From Thalassia testudinum (taxonomy: Eukaryota > Streptophyta > Magnoliopsida > Alismatales > Hydrocharitaceae): a DNA stretch of 64,000 nt. The notes beneath the pieces are model-generated. The model worked only from the letters and a program-made list of their open reading frames with translations. It did no database searches and was not told the origin of the DNA. Numbering within the stretch: the stretch's first letter is position 1; the number at the start of each line of letters is the position of its first letter. Shown here piece after piece: positions 46,444 to 59,993 of the stretch. Both the position numbers and the translations under genes were made by a program. Location of the stretch: NCBI GenBank assembly GCA_037157565.1, contig JAZHRO010000024.1:11352501-11416500 (forward strand), given 5' to 3'.

Positions 46444-47264
46444 TGAGTGCTCTGTATTTGCCAAGTCTGCAGGGACCTTCCAACAGGTCATAGTTTGCAA
46501 TTTCTTTCCCAAATTATTTTCCAAAAATTTGCTGTGAAATCAGGTGCTTCAATCATTTTGACTGGCTAACAATTGGCAGTTTCGTCGTTAAGGTGTTGCA
46601 TCTGGGTAATAGCGCCATGTTCCCATGGATAGTCCACTACTCCCAAGTGACCATCCTTTACTTAAAAAAAGGAAAATAGTGCCATGTTCCTCCCATCTTA
46701 CGGTGTTTTTAATTGAAAATCTTTGTTTGCTATCTGCAGGGGCTATTTACATTGAAAGGCAAGGTCCTTGAAGATTGTATTTTTATTATTACTTTTTATG
46801 GTTAAAGTTTGATATCTGATAGAAAGAATACTAGCAGTGAGGGTCGTCTTTCTTTTCCCTTTTATATGGTCAGTCATTCCTACCTCTAATCTACTTCTCT
46901 ACGTGCACCTGTTTTCGGAAGTTGGAAAGCTAGGTTCGCTGATGGATGTTGATTATCCTCCCTTTCCCCTAAATCCTCCTTGCTGCGGTCCTACTAGTTT
47001 GGGCAATAAAGATTCTCGCTGCAAGAAGTTTCCAAATTATAACCTGGTCTAATTGATTGTCTTAAACAAACAGATGTTTAGGTGCAACTGTGGAAATCAG
47101 GCCTCTATTGTGGTCTGGTGACCGGTGAGATATCTTGAGCAACTTCATTTCTTATAGGAGCTTTGTAAGTATTTTCATATTTATATAGATACTCTTACAA
47201 GGTTCCTTTATTTACCTGTACATCCTTCCATTATTTAATCTAAGGAGTGTTACATTCATGTTCT
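46444..47264. other. Downstream region of gene 1
   Basis: This probably includes the 3' untranslated region. A possible alternative last exon starts after the acceptor CTGCAG at about 46739. No other feature is seen. Confidence 0.4.
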
Positions 47265-48300
47265 TGGAATCTGTTTCAATTACATCTATACTCATAAAAC
47301 ACATATTTACTTTTATATCTTTGCAAACTTTTATTGTTTATCACGTATACCCTTTCATTAGTGCATAATGGGAAATTATATAAACTATGGTTATTATTAG
47401 CCATATACCATGATTATCTTTTTTTTGAAAGAACATATACCATGATTATTGCCTGGAAAAGGTAAAAAAAGAAAAAGAAAAAAAAGAGGAGGCCAAGCCC
47501 TTCAACTGAGCATGGAAAGATGTTAATGACAGCAACGGCAAAGGTAGCATTGGGGGGTGTGTTGCCGCCGATCTACGGATCAATGGTGGACCTAGAGCGC
47601 TAGGGTGTCAATCGTGAGGGGAAGTCATTCGATTTGAATGGGGAAGGAGTGGCTATGAGAGGTAAGAAGGTGGGGGTTTTCGTGTGGAAGGAGAAGATGG
47701 TGTGGGCAGGTCTGTGGGTTGGGGAGGAGGCCAGTGGGGAGAGGTCTGTGGGTTGGGGAGGAGGTCTGCCCTTGGCACTGCCTCCCGTGTCCGCTTCTTC
47801 CTTATCAACCTCCAATCCGACCACCACCCTTCCCTGGCCTTTTTGCCCTCCTCACCAAGTGTTGCCTGCGTTCGTGTCTCCCTAGTCATGTTGCCATGCC
47901 TTGTTGCTTCGCGAAGTTCGTGCCACCACACTCGTTGCAACTCTCACCGTTGTCATCATGGTCTCTGACGAGGAGGTGCAACAGGAGCTTGAGGAGGAAG
48001 AAGGGGGAGGAGAGAAGAAGAAAGAATATGGAAAAAAAAAGAAAAACAAAGAAAGGGACAGTGATGTAATTTTTTTTTTTTTTTTTACTGTTACCTTTAG
48101 GGGTTGTTAGAGAATATTTTCAGAATATTTCTTAAAATTTAACGTAAATTAACCTGGGGACATAACATGTGATGATTAAGAATTTGTAGGGTTATAAAAG
48201 TAAATATGTATGTTGTGGAGGTACATATGTAATTAGGAATGATTTTAGGGATATGGATGTAATTTTTTTTAATCTAATAATCTGGTTAGGACATGTTAAT
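47265..48300. mobile_element. Possible Mutator-like (Pack-MULE-like) element
   Basis: AT-rich flanks are diverged inverted repeats. The left reads AATTACATCTATACTC and CATATTTACTTTTATA (47280-47320). The reverse of the right reads AATTACATCCATATCCC and CATATTTACTTTTATAACCC (48190-48270). They enclose a GC-rich block (47500-48060) on the pattern of a captured gene fragment. That block has a direct repeat of GGTCTGTGGGTTGGGGAGG (near 47708 and 47742). No transposase and no target duplication are seen. Confidence 0.35.
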
Positions 48301-51300
48301 CTCGACTATGGTTAACTTGTTATGCTCCTTATTATTCAGAAGCAACCGTAATTAGAAAATATAGCTGGGAAAGAAAAATCAAATTACCCTCACTCCATTT
48401 TCCTGTTCCCAATAGACCACCAACGAACGATCCCTATCTCCACTACGTGAAGATAACATAGCTTTGGGTACTTATCATCTTTAATAGATGAACTTTCTGT
48501 ATGAATTTAAGACGCAGGTCTAAAAGGGTATTGTTGTAGAAATTGTCAACTTTGTAGGCGTAAACATAAAAAATAAAGTGTATGTTTAATATCTGTTGTT
48601 TATGTGGGTATTTATGTGGAAACCTTGTCCTTTTTTTCCATATTTAAATTAATGGGCTACCTATAAACGATATTTGCGGAAATGGAAATGCAGAGAGACA
48701 TCAAGGACCGTGCACATGGAGAATTTCGGTGAGGATTGTGGTTCAAAATATAATAGTTCACTAAAAAATTGATGCATTCTTTGAAAAGTAGATATCATGT
48801 ATTTTAAAATATTCAAAAAATATCTATGATATTTTAAATGTTGTCGGTGGTATTTGATTCAAAGTTGAAATATTATCAATACAATTTAATTTAAAATTTG
48901 AATGATGCTTATTTATGCTTAAATATTATTTAATTAATGGTCGGCTTGTGGTCGATTCTCTTCTCCTCATTCCTGGCTTTTCATTGTTTTTGAGTTTTTA
49001 TCACTGTTCTTTCTTGAATGGTGCAAGAAAGGGTCTCATGAATAATCAGTTTTCATCGTCATCGTCGTCAGTAAGGTGGATTTTGATTATTTTCACAATA
49101 AACTTTTGTGTTAACATACTTCTGCACTTTTCTTAAGGCTTGCACTGAAAGAACCTTCTCTCAGATATCTTCTTCACGTCCTATGTAGTTGTGAGAGAGG
49201 ATATGTACATCTGATTTACATTTAGATCAAGTTTCATAAAGATTTGACATACTTTTCCATGTACAACCTAGTCTCAAGGATGCTATATCTATAGGCTACA
49301 TAAGCATTGACTACATATAGGATGTTTGACATTTACATTGTGATTGGAAACATTTGTTTGCTTATGGAAAAAGTCAACTACTTGCTATCTAAATTCGTAA
49401 TGATGGAACCACTATAGATGACTGGTCAGCCCTTTTTAGTAGAACATGTGAACAAAAAATTCATTGTAGCACTATGAAGAGCATTTGAGGAGTCGAGATG
49501 TTAATTGGCTTAAACTTGGTATACAAATCAAAATAAGTTGCTTATTATCTTTAATCTTATCTACTTGGTCATTGGTTGTCCCCAATCAATAGGACCATGG
49601 TTCTCGTCTATTGGTCTTCAAATTGTCAAAACATTATTGCTCATGGTTGCTCACTTGTCAAGTCAAAGAAGCATAGGCCACCTTTTCTTTTACATCTTTC
49701 TATTTGCTGCATTATTAGGAACTTAATTTCTTAAAAGGAAGCTGGAAAGGTATTTACCTGTATCAAGCGCCCCTTCTCCTTTATGAGTGCAAAGCACGAG
49801 TGAAAAGAGCCAGCAATCTAAAATGTTGGGGGAGAGACAAATGCATCATAATGAAGATCAAGGCTTGATGCTTGTCAACCATTAAAGTATTAAAGTAGGA
49901 ATTGATGGATTGATTAAGACCTATTCTCAATCTTATTTGCCTAGGCAAAGCAAAATAATTACTTACTAGAAGAAGGTTAGATTTGCTTTCCTCCTTAAAG
50001 AAGTGCTTACCAGAAGAAGGTTGGACCCACTTTCCTCCTTTATATTAAGATGATGAAAAGAGAACATAATGAAGAGACAAGGTCCTCTTGGAAGATTAAG
50101 TAGGAGAGATTGCTTTTCAAATGCAATTGTCCATGCTTCTCATAATTATAAAGAAATAAAAGGAATGTTCGATATCTTCATAGGAATGCCCTTTATCGAA
50201 TTACCAATCCCATTCCTGATAAGTGGCATTTTTTTAGAGGAATTCATGATAAATATTTTGGCATATCATCCATGAACCCGTGGAAATTGTAGAAATTGTT
50301 TTAAATTTCTTATTCAAACCTTGACAACCTTGCAAAAATTGCTTATATTGGGAGACTGATTTAAACAAAAGCTCCTTGGATCTCTATAGCCAATGTATCC
50401 AAAATAACTTATGTTGTCTTTTGAAAATTTTATTTTGTCCATGTGTTTATAGTAGATTGTAGTACTCTAGTTTGTTATTTTGATCTGACATTAGAAGATC
50501 AACTATCTTACCATAAAAAAGAACCAAATTATCAACAAGCTCCTTGTCAAACTCCCTTTTTAACCAATTGTGAATCCACTTTTCCCCCCCCCCTTTGCCA
50601 CTCACAAGGTTGGTGCTTCACCTAATTTGAGTGTAGTGGTAAATCGCTTTTGCATGAGCTCTCAATAACTATTCTATTCTTAACTAAGTGGTATATAACT
50701 ATACCTTTCATCTTGGAGGCTAGAGGGAGAAAATATTAGGTTCTTGCTTTTATCGAAGTAGCTTCATCTCTTGAAGGTGCACTTCTAGGTTTTAAGTACT
50801 ATTTATAGATGGTACTTGTCTTTTTTGACTTCTTAACCTTTGTTCTTCCCATGAACTCAATGACTTGGAAGATATTGGTTGTTGAAGGTGAAGATGACCA
50901 TCTTCATCCTAGTGGCATGATTCTCTTTCTATTTTCTCTAGTAGGGTTGATGTTCTTGCGAAGGGAATATAGGTGCAACATCCCCCTTAATTGCTTGCTA
51001 ATTGTCCTTGCTTTCCTTGCTATGCAAATGAGATTGAAAAAGTTAAAAGTAGGCAAAAAGGCCTAATCCAACCACGAAAGAGAAATCCATTTAGGGAAAC
51101 AACATATATGGTTTAGATTTCTAAATGAAAGAAGCTGGTAGCAAAGGAAAGAAGTTAGCACCGCTGAGATCTTAATGGTCTCATTAGAGAAGAAGAAGCT
51201 CATGCTAGTGTGTGTATGATCTTCCACAATGTATACAACTATGAGAAAGTCAATGATACCTATGCAACAGCAACTAAATGTATTTAGTTCTACATACCAT

Positions 51301-54300
51301 GAAGTTTTCATCCATACCTCTGTAGTAAAGCTTAATAAGCTATTGATATACACCTTCTTTGTAAGATTTATGAAAGCCCTTTTTAGGGAAAAAAAAAAAG
51401 ATTTATGGAAGTAGCCCTACTGATGGCTTTCTTTGCAACCAAAAGATACCCTTTTTAGGTGTTATGTGAGAGGTGTTGTTGGTAGAGGAAGGCACCATGG
51501 GGCGTGGATCAAGAGACACCAATATGGGGTTGGGGTTGTAAGGGAAATGGTAGAGGGCTGAGGATGGTAGAAGGCTTAATTATTTGGGATTGTTAGGATA
51601 ATCAACAATGTCTTTACATCCGACAAAACCCGTGTTTGAGCGAAGCTTATGATAAAGCCTTAAAAGTTGGATTTTAGAAAGTAATTTTTACATAAATAAT
51701 CATATAATCTTTTGAAATTATTTCTATATCTCTATCTTTTCTATATCCTTTGTAAACCATTCTATTAACTCTAATGAATCTAGATTAAAAAATATATATT
51801 TATGTAAATCAACCCATTTATCAAGGAGTTTGAAGCTTTATAATGACATTTATGTAAAATATCTTATTAGAAACTTCTGAATAGCTCACTTGCCAAAAGT
51901 TGTGATTGGAAAAGGATATGAGTATAGAAATGCTTGTTTTAACATATTTTGCAACGTGCGATTAGAATTAATTGGTTGAAAATTAAGTATATTAAAATTT
52001 ATCGATTGAAAATGATTTTCAATCGGTTAAAAATCAAAATATACAGATTGGAAATGATTTTCAAGTAAAATAATTTTGTTAAAACTGATTTTCAATCGAT
52101 TGAAAACAAAATACAATGTTTGAAAATAATTTTTAATTAGTTAAAAATTAAAACATATCGATTAAACATGAAAATATAATAGTGTATTTTAACTTTCTAT
52201 TTATAGTAAATGATTTTTTACTTGGAACGTGAATTTTATTTTTCATCGATACGAAGTGATTTTTTATTTAGAAAATAATTTTCACAAGTGAAAAATTAAA
52301 ATATAATATCTGAAATTATCACTCTCATTTTATACGTTGTAAAATATATTATAAATATACATTTATTTATTTTTTATCATCTGTAAAGGGTGAGTTGCGA
52401 ATTTTGTTTGGATTATAATTTTAAAAGTTACTTTTGTAACTTTCAAGCCATCTAAACTAGATCCAGGCATTCGCAAAATCTTGTGTTTTGGTTGGATCCG
52501 TTTTCATTTTTCTGTCTCAGGTGCTTTTTGGCAAAATTCACTTCTATCTAGGATTCTGGGTAAACCCAATAACCGATACGATTTTTGCCATTTCTTACTC
52601 CAATCGCTGTTTGTGTTTCTTATTTGTCGTTAGCTTCTTGCAAAATGTTTTTATTTAGTGCCTTTTCAAATTGCTATCACGATAGGTTTTGCTTCTCGTA
52701 AGGGCGTACCTATGATAAAGTATTTAAATTGGAGTGGATAAGAAATGGCTAGCAAATAATTCATAGACACTGAGGTCTAATTTATTTGAGGAGTTAGAGG
52801 GTTAATATCTCATAAGGGAAGTTAATTTTTATTTATTTGATTATTTAATTCTTAATATGTAATTTAGGTTTGATCACTTTAACGTATGTTTGTCTAATAT
52901 TAATTTCTATTAATATTAATTAAATTCATGTTAAAGTTATACGTCACTCATATCTCTAACATCTTTCGTATTTTATATTACTAATACTACTACCAACTAA
53001 ATATCATAGAGGTTAACATCATAATTTAACATCAATTTTTTCAAAAAAGAATTTAATATCAATTTAAGTAAATATAAATTGATATTAACATCACTTTACA
53101 AGTAAATACAATTACATGTTAACATCAATTTCATATTTCTTAATATACTTTTCTAATCCATCAAGTAAATTACTCCTAAGTTATTAGCTTAATTCCATTG
53201 TTAATAATTCATGCTTAATGCCCTGTGTTAAGTAAAGAAATTGGACAAAGAATCAAAATGACTTGCATCAAAACGGCAGTTCGAAAACTACTTGCACAGG
53301 TTTATTAAAAATTTCAGATATTATTAATAGTTTGCACTTAATTCACTTTGTTAACAAATTGGACAAAAGAATCAAAATGAGGTACACCAAAAACACCTTT
53401 GTTTACTTAGGGGTTGACCTATTTTTAGGAGGTTAATTTTCGTTTACTTGAAGGATTAATCCGCATAATTTTAACATCTATTTTAGAAAGTTAATATATA
53501 TTTTGTTAATATCAATTTCAAACAATATTAGTAAAATATGTGTTAACTTTATAATTTTTTCACATCTAAACTTCACCTTCTAAAAATTAGAATTACCATC
53601 AATTCAAATAAATATCATAACTTAACATAAATTTAATTAAATAGAAACCGATAGTAATATTACTTTACAAATAAATAAAATTAAATGTTAACGTTAATTT
53701 ATATTTCTTAACATTAATTTTTTCACTCTTAAAGTAAACTAATCCTAAAAAACTAATTCATAGATTTATCTATAATTTTAGGTCGACTAACTCTCAAGCT
53801 ACCATAATTACCTCTCCACGTTTAAATTCATCCTTGCTTGATATCTTCTTTTCTCTATCTTGTAATGCGACAAATAAATTAAAAGAAAACCAAGAGCAAA
53901 TTCTTTTGAAGTTGGGATGCTCCCGATCTCCATCAGCGCTTCTCCACTCGTATGCATCCGTTGTCAACTTAATATTTATTTCATTCGTCGTATGTATAGA
54001 CGGTAACCTTGCTGTAGACACGGCAATTAAAATCTGTTTTCTCTTTTCTCCCCGGAGTGTTTTTTAAAAAATAAATATTTCATTAAAATAAAAAGATTCT
54101 AATATATAAAGATGCATCCCTACAAGAAAAATGAAGAGAAAGAAAAGAAAAGCCTAATACCTTTAAATGGTAAAGATTACCTTTCGTAGAAACGAGAAAA
54201 GATCAAAACACAGAAATAAAAAAATAAGAAATAAAGGAAAAATAAAAAAATAGGAAACGATCATATTCTTTCAAGATAAGAAGATGAGTAATATCATGTT

Positions 54301-55133
54301 CGTTGATATGACAGCACCGATAAGTTAAAACTCAAAAATTTACGTTAACAAAAAAATTAAATTAATCGATTACTAACTCACTTCGAAAACCTCGACTGAA
54401 ATGAATATGGAGTCATACGTGATCCCTACAACATTAAAACAAAATAAGAAAAAAGAAAAAACTAGGACGATTTCAACTCCATCAAACAAGGTCAACCACA
54501 CCAATTAACCCCACCACCCGCTACAAGGCCAGTTGGTCGGAGATCCGATGACCAGCACTAGATTGCAGCACGTCGTGATCGCAACCTCGACCCACGACCG
54601 CGAGCGCTCCGCCACCACGACCATGATCGCAGCCCCACGATCACCACCGCAGCCCATACCCCTCACGACCACTCGACCGTAGCACGCGTCGATGATCGCC
54701 ACGATCGCAGCACGCTCTGCTGACTACCGCGCCCATTGCGACCGCGAACGCAACCAGCCTCCATGAGCAGCAAAAGGTGGTGCATGTCAAGGAGGAGACC
54801 CGATCGACGAAGAGGGAGAGGTCCAGAGGGAGGAGGAGGAAGTTCTGAAAGGTGGGGGCGCCCCGTAGCAGTTAGGATTTTCTCGAGAGCGAAGGAGAAA
54901 AGAGAAAGGGTGGTGGTGGTTATAGTCACCTCTTTTCTCTCAGGGGTTAACGATAGAGGTTTTTGCACGTACGCTTCAACAAACTATCAATCTTACACAA
55001 ATGCCTTTGAAATTTTTCTATTCATGCATGTAGCCCTGTAAAGTCAATTTCCTTAAACTCATGCTGCATTTAAAAAATTGTTATTTTGTTGGAAAAAAAA
55101 AAAACAAAAAAATTACTTGCTTCCTAATATCCA
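48301..55133. other. AT-rich intergenic region
   Basis: No gene is recognised. Points seen are a repeated pair CCAGAAGAAGGTTGGA / CTAGAAGAAGGTTAGA near 49970-50030, many copies of GATTTTCAATCG and TTGAAAAT at 51960-52330, the long direct repeat listed at 53040-53760, and a GC-rich patch at 54480-54960. Small open frames here are short and have no recognisable motifs. Confidence 0.5.
53040..53760. repeat. Diverged direct repeat
   Basis: About 53040-53180 and 53600-53750 share the order ATTACTTTACAA, AAATAC/AAATTACATGTTAAC, ATTTCTTAAC and AAACTAATCCTAA-like words. The spacing is about 570 bp. The repeats are AT-rich and diverged, so this may be an old duplication or low-complexity similarity. 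Confidence 0.35.
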
Positions 55134-55418
55134 AATATTCAAACAAATGTTTTTTTTTTTTTTTTGTTTGCAGGTGAGAACACCATAGAAAGAAGCCATT
55201 ACAGGACACAAGGAAGGAGTGGGGGAGCCCAACTTCTTTGCAAATTGCAACGTAGATAGTGTCAGGCAGTACATGGGCTGGCCAGACCACTTCTATTCAC
55301 TTTAAACAAAGAAAACCCAGCATAAGAATTAAGCAAAGAAGAGCAATGCTAGACTAAACTTCGAGATTTCTAGTTAAGTCGTTGTAAGGTTAGAATTTGT
55401 CTCAGGGGATTAATGGCA

Positions 55419-58400
55419 TCAAACAAGGTCGCCACTTCTCGCACTATAGCATGTTAAGGCCAAAAGTAGGCATTTCTTAATAGCCCAAATCTCCGCATCT
55501 TCACTTGATATCGAAGGAACTTGAAGAGCACTACATCTGATACAACTTCCTTCTTCACCCAATAAAACTGCAACCGCCACTGAATGGAATTCTCCAACAG
55601 GCACATCCACTTTAATCCATTGCGAGTTCGAAGGAAAAGCCCTTGCCTCGGTATGATCAAGCGTATGTTGCACCCACGACGAAGAATTACTCTACTGAAT
55701 CTTCTCATAAGAACTGTAAAACCTCTCAATATCCTAAGCATGCTCAATAACCAACAACGGGGAATGGGTAATATCCTCATTCACCAACTTACAACGATGC
55801 AACCAGAGGACATGAAGCACCAGCTGCTACTAATTGGTGGTCCATCATCTCGATAAAATCCCACCAAAACACATCCATTCGACCAAGTCTGAGACCCCAA
55901 TAGAACCAAAGCGCCTTGACAAAGTGACACTCCCACAGTAGATGCTCCCAACTCTCACTCTCAGCAAGGCACAATGGGTAAATAGAATCAGCGATGTTAA
56001 TTTTCTTCCTTAATTCTACTCTCAGAGGCAAGGCTCCATCTAAAGCTTTCCAAAGAAAGACCTTAGTTCTAGGTGTGAACTCCTGAAGGGTCCATAACTT
56101 CCTGCAGTAGCTCAATTGCAGCTCTGTCAAATCTACCGATACTCCCAACTCAAACAAAATAGCCATGTAAGTTGATTTAGCAATGAACATGCCCTTTGGG
56201 TGAGGCTTCCAAACAAAAAAATCTGATCCACGATGCAACGAGGTTGAAAGCATCGCTTGGGCAGATTCCTGGCTAAATGAATTGATCACAAGATTTTCAT
56301 TCCAATGAGAGCCATTTGTATTTAATAAGTTTGTAAGTTGTAACGCTGAAGAGTCCTTAGGCAATAAAACAAATTCATCCAAAAACACCAACTATCGGAC
56401 CATATATTGATTTTTTTACCATTTCCCACTAGCCACTTAGTGTGTAATCTCAGCATATTCTTAATTTGACCAATCACCTTCATGAAGGGGGAGTCAAAAG
56501 ACTTAACTGTATATTCCTAAAGGTTCTGTTTGGCAAGGAGAATAAGTTTGTTGAATAAATTGAAGGAGTGAAATAAATTGTGGAATAAGTGAGTTAACTC
56601 GTTTGGACGTTTTGATTGATTAAAGTTATTCTACAGAGAGAGTGGAATAATTTTATCCCATGTTAAGTCCACTTAACCCGACGTAACTAGGAGGTGGGTT
56701 AAGTGACAGGTTAAATATTTGACTCGTCAACCAAACACAGCCAAAGTGTTCCCAATGGAAAATATATACCAAGAGATACTTCTACCAATATTCATCTTCA
56801 TCATCTAATAATGACTAGCCTGCCTTCATCATGAGCATTCAGTTAAGTTGATGCATCAACTTGAAACCCATCCTACCTAAATGCCTAGGCAAACAGATTT
56901 TCTCCCAAGCTTTCATATAACAATGCTTCCTTTCATCTAAGTAGCCCCACCAAAAGTCTCTCATTAGTTTGTCTAGCTGATGACACAATTTCTTGAAGAA
57001 TAGAGTAGTTTTCATAAGATAAATCGGTAGAGAGCTAAGAGTACTTAGAATGAGGACCCCCTTGCTTGACTGAGTAAGCAATCTGAATTTCTAATCTTCA
57101 AGCTTATTAGTGAATCTTGTTGATATCAAATCTTTTAACTTGGAGTGATTTTGATCATCCGATGGAGGGCCCCCCAAATAGAGCTCATCTTTAGCCAAAT
57201 TGGTAACCTAGAAAATCTTTATAATAGCATCCTCCCCCCCTTTAGTAACCACACGGTTGAAGCAAATCCTTGACTTCAAATAATTTATTATCTACCCTGA
57301 ACATTTTTCATACTCAATGAGCAATCTCAACAATTCCCTTGCCTTATTAGGAGACGCATTTGTAAAAAGGATGGTGCCATCAGCGAACATTAAATGAGTA
57401 AGCGGGTCAGCATTTTTATTAAATCTATACCCTGAAATACTCCTTGAATAAAGAGCTAGATCTAATAAGCTTGATAAGTATTCCGAATATAGTATAAAGA
57501 TATAGGGTGACAATGGGCATCCTTGCTTGATTCCATGCGAAGACACAATGGTAGAAGATGGAGTACCATTCACTAGCACTTGAAAAGAAGTTATGCTAAT
57601 GCAAGACATAATTAAGTTTAATAATGAGGTGAGAATATGCAATTAGGCAAGACAATATTCAATAAAATCCATTCAATTCTATTGAATGCTTTCTCTTTAT
57701 CTAATTTTAGCACCATCAACGCCTTCTTGCTCCTTGATGTTTTCATAGCATGGATCAGCTCCTTGGCCAATATAATATTGTCGGTGATTTGCCTTCTTAA
57801 AAGAAAAGCAGATTGACAGTGTGAGATAACTCTCTTAAGGATATGCTTTAATCTTTTAGCCACTAGCTTAGCGACAAGTTTATATAGTGTATTTGTCAAA
57901 CTAATGAAACAATAGTCCTTTGGTTCGCTTGGAGAAATTAGCTTCGGAATCGACATTAAAAAAGTTCTACTCATCTCTATTGGCATCTCTTGTTTCATAA
58001 AGCATTCTTGGACAAATGAGACAACTTCTCAACCCACGATATTCCAGCCATTCTGCTAAAACAAAGTTGGAAAGCCATTCAGCCTAAGGTTTTTGGTAGG
58101 ATGAATTGAGAAAAGAGTATTGCATATCTCCTTTTCATAAGGAATTTGTATACACCATCTATTTTCCACTACAGTAGGCCAATCTTGAACTCTAAAAACG
58201 TCAATAGGATTGAACCATGCCCTTTAAGATGCATAAAGTTTTGAGTAAAAATTAAAAAAACACTTCCTGATTTGTTTAGGATTGGATGTTTCTACTTCAG
58301 ATGGCAACTTTATCCACTCAATAGCATTTTTCTTCTTTCTATCCTAAGTGTATAGGTGATAAAATCTTGTAGTTCTGTCATCACTTTGTATCGAGTCATG

Positions 58401-58556
58401 GTGAGATCTTTTATCCAATATTGCTCCTTTTGCCAAAGGGTTTCTTCATATTGGCCTTGCAGTTGGTTTTCTTCAGCAGAATCACTATTAGCCGACTCTT
58501 TAGCTTGCAGCAAAGCCAATTCAAATTCTATCTTGACTTTATGGACATCCAATTAA
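55419..58556 (-). pseudogene. LINE ORF2 remains: RT, zf-RVT, RNase H
   Basis: RT segments read LISPSEPKDYCFISLTN, ILKRVISHCQSAFLLRRQITDN and LKLDKEKAFNRIEW (57618-57998). These continue with GIKQGCPLSPYIFILY and, at the catalytic box, FADG (57292-57642). The usual box is YADD or FADD, so the second catalytic Asp is replaced. The zf-RVT part has WKPHPKGMFIAKSTYM, FTPRTKVFLWKALDG and WEHLLWECHF. The RNase H-like end has SSEDAEIWAIKKCLLLALT. Stops and shifts separate the parts. The enzyme would copy LINE RNA at a nicked target; this copy cannot. Confidence 0.85.
56521..56742. mobile_element. MITE copy 1, inside the LINE
   Basis: This 222-bp element has ends AGGTTCTGTTTGGC and, reversed, GGCTGTGTTTGG. 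The inside has GTGGAATAAGT, AGTCCACTTAACCC and GGTTAAGTGACAGG. It aligns over its length with 59761-59993. It interrupts the LINE between the RT/maturase part and the zf-RVT part, so it is younger than that LINE. The target duplication is unclear. Confidence 0.7.
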
Positions 58557-58972
58557 CATCTGATTTAGCATGCCAATGCCTTAGCTCTGAAGCTACACGA
58601 ATACCCCTTTCCCAAATAGGCAAATGTCTCAAATCATTCCCTGCGTAAGCTTTTTCAACCACCTGTCTATAATCATTCTTGATGCATAATTCAACTCCTA
58701 GCCCCCAAATCCTTCTAGTCGGTTATTTTTCCTACATAGCCACAGCAAAATAGGGCTGTGATCCCTACCTAAAATCGGTAAATGCAGTACACCTACCATA
58801 GGGTAATTCAAAATGCAATTATAGAGGCTAATACCCTATCCAATGTTCCCTCATCAAAAAACCTAGGCTCCTCTTATTGGACCACATATACACCTGTCTA
58901 GAGAAGCCCAAATCAATAATCACAAGGAATTGGCAAAGCTTTGAAGATAGCTAAACAATATTCAAACAAATG

Positions 58973-59760
58973 TTATTCCACCCCATCATCACCTCAAGCA
59001 CAAATCTAGTACTACTTTGAGCTTGTGAAATATCTGGATCTAAATTACATGATTTTCTCCTTTCCTTTCTCACTTTTTAAAGCAAAATGTAAAAAGGAGC
59101 ATAACGTGACACATTTTTTAATGTATAGATTTATCAAATGTGATTTTTTTTTATAAAATTTATATTTAATGTAAAGAAATTTAGAAAATAACTTAAATTC
59201 TCTTACATTATCAATCTCACCCAACTTAGAAAAAAGGTTAACATCACTTTGTGAGTTAATAAGTTGATTTTTAATTTTAAACCAAAATGTATAGATGCAA
59301 ATTCTTTTAAGGTGATTTTGATGATTTTGTATCAGTGCAAAATGATTTTAAAGGTGATTTAAGTGATTTTGCATCGATGTATGTTTTTTGCTTAGAAGTA
59401 GTGATGATTTTTTTGAATGATGTTAGATCCCATCACATAACAGTACTTGTGTTACTTTTTTACTTGAAAAGGAAACACATGACATAGTCCCCATTTCTTA
59501 ATTTGCTTTTTTGATTGCCCTTACCTCATTGCGTTGCAAAATACATTAACTTGTACGCTTTTGTACTCACTTCCTTTTTTACATAGTTTGATTGGATCTT
59601 AATATTTACATAGCCATTGTTATCTCAATCAACTATAATCTTAATATAATAATATTTTTATGACCTAGAGCCCATGAGGAATGAATCTTATGTCAAATTG
59701 GGAAAGACTAAACATCATGTTCAACATCGGCATTCATGTAAATGTATTAAGTTGAACATG
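58973..59760. other. Unassigned spacer
   Basis: AT-rich DNA with no recognisable gene or repeat between the LINE and MITE copy 2. Confidence 0.55.
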
Positions 59761-59993
59761 AAGGTAGTGTTTCGTAAGGGGAATGATTTGTGGAATAAGT
59801 AGAGGAATATGGAAGAAGTAGAATAAAGTGGTGGAATAAGTAGGTTTTAAGTTTGAAAGTTTAAGCAGGCTAAATTTATTCCGTAGAGCGGATAAAATAA
59901 ATTTCTTTCAAGTTAAGTAGAACTTAATCCGGCACAAACGGCTGACAGATTAAGTGATGAACGAATGAAGATTCAAACCTACCAAATATGGCT
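59761..59993. mobile_element. MITE copy 2
   Basis: About 233 bp with ends AAGGTAGTGTTTCGTAAGG and CCTACCAAATATGGCT. It shares GTGGAATAAGTAG, AAATTTATTCCGTAGAG, AAGTTAAGTAGAACTTAATCC and CAGATTAAGTGA-like blocks with 56521-56742 in the same order. Its ends are more diverged than those of copy 1. Confidence 0.65.

Larger units (their letters stand above)
55150..58956 (-). mobile_element. L1-type LINE, 5'-truncated, with 16-bp target duplication
   Basis: AATATTCAAACAAATG occurs exactly at 55134-55149 and 58957-58972. A run of 16 T (55150-55165) is the poly(A) tail of a minus-strand element. The order on the minus strand is the end of the endonuclease (FDEGTLDRVLAS, about 58830), RT (57998-57292), the maturase-like part, zf-RVT (56391-55789) and an RNase H-like end (55673-55419). 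It lacks its 5' end, as is usual for LINEs. MITE 56521-56742 lies inside. Confidence 0.9.
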
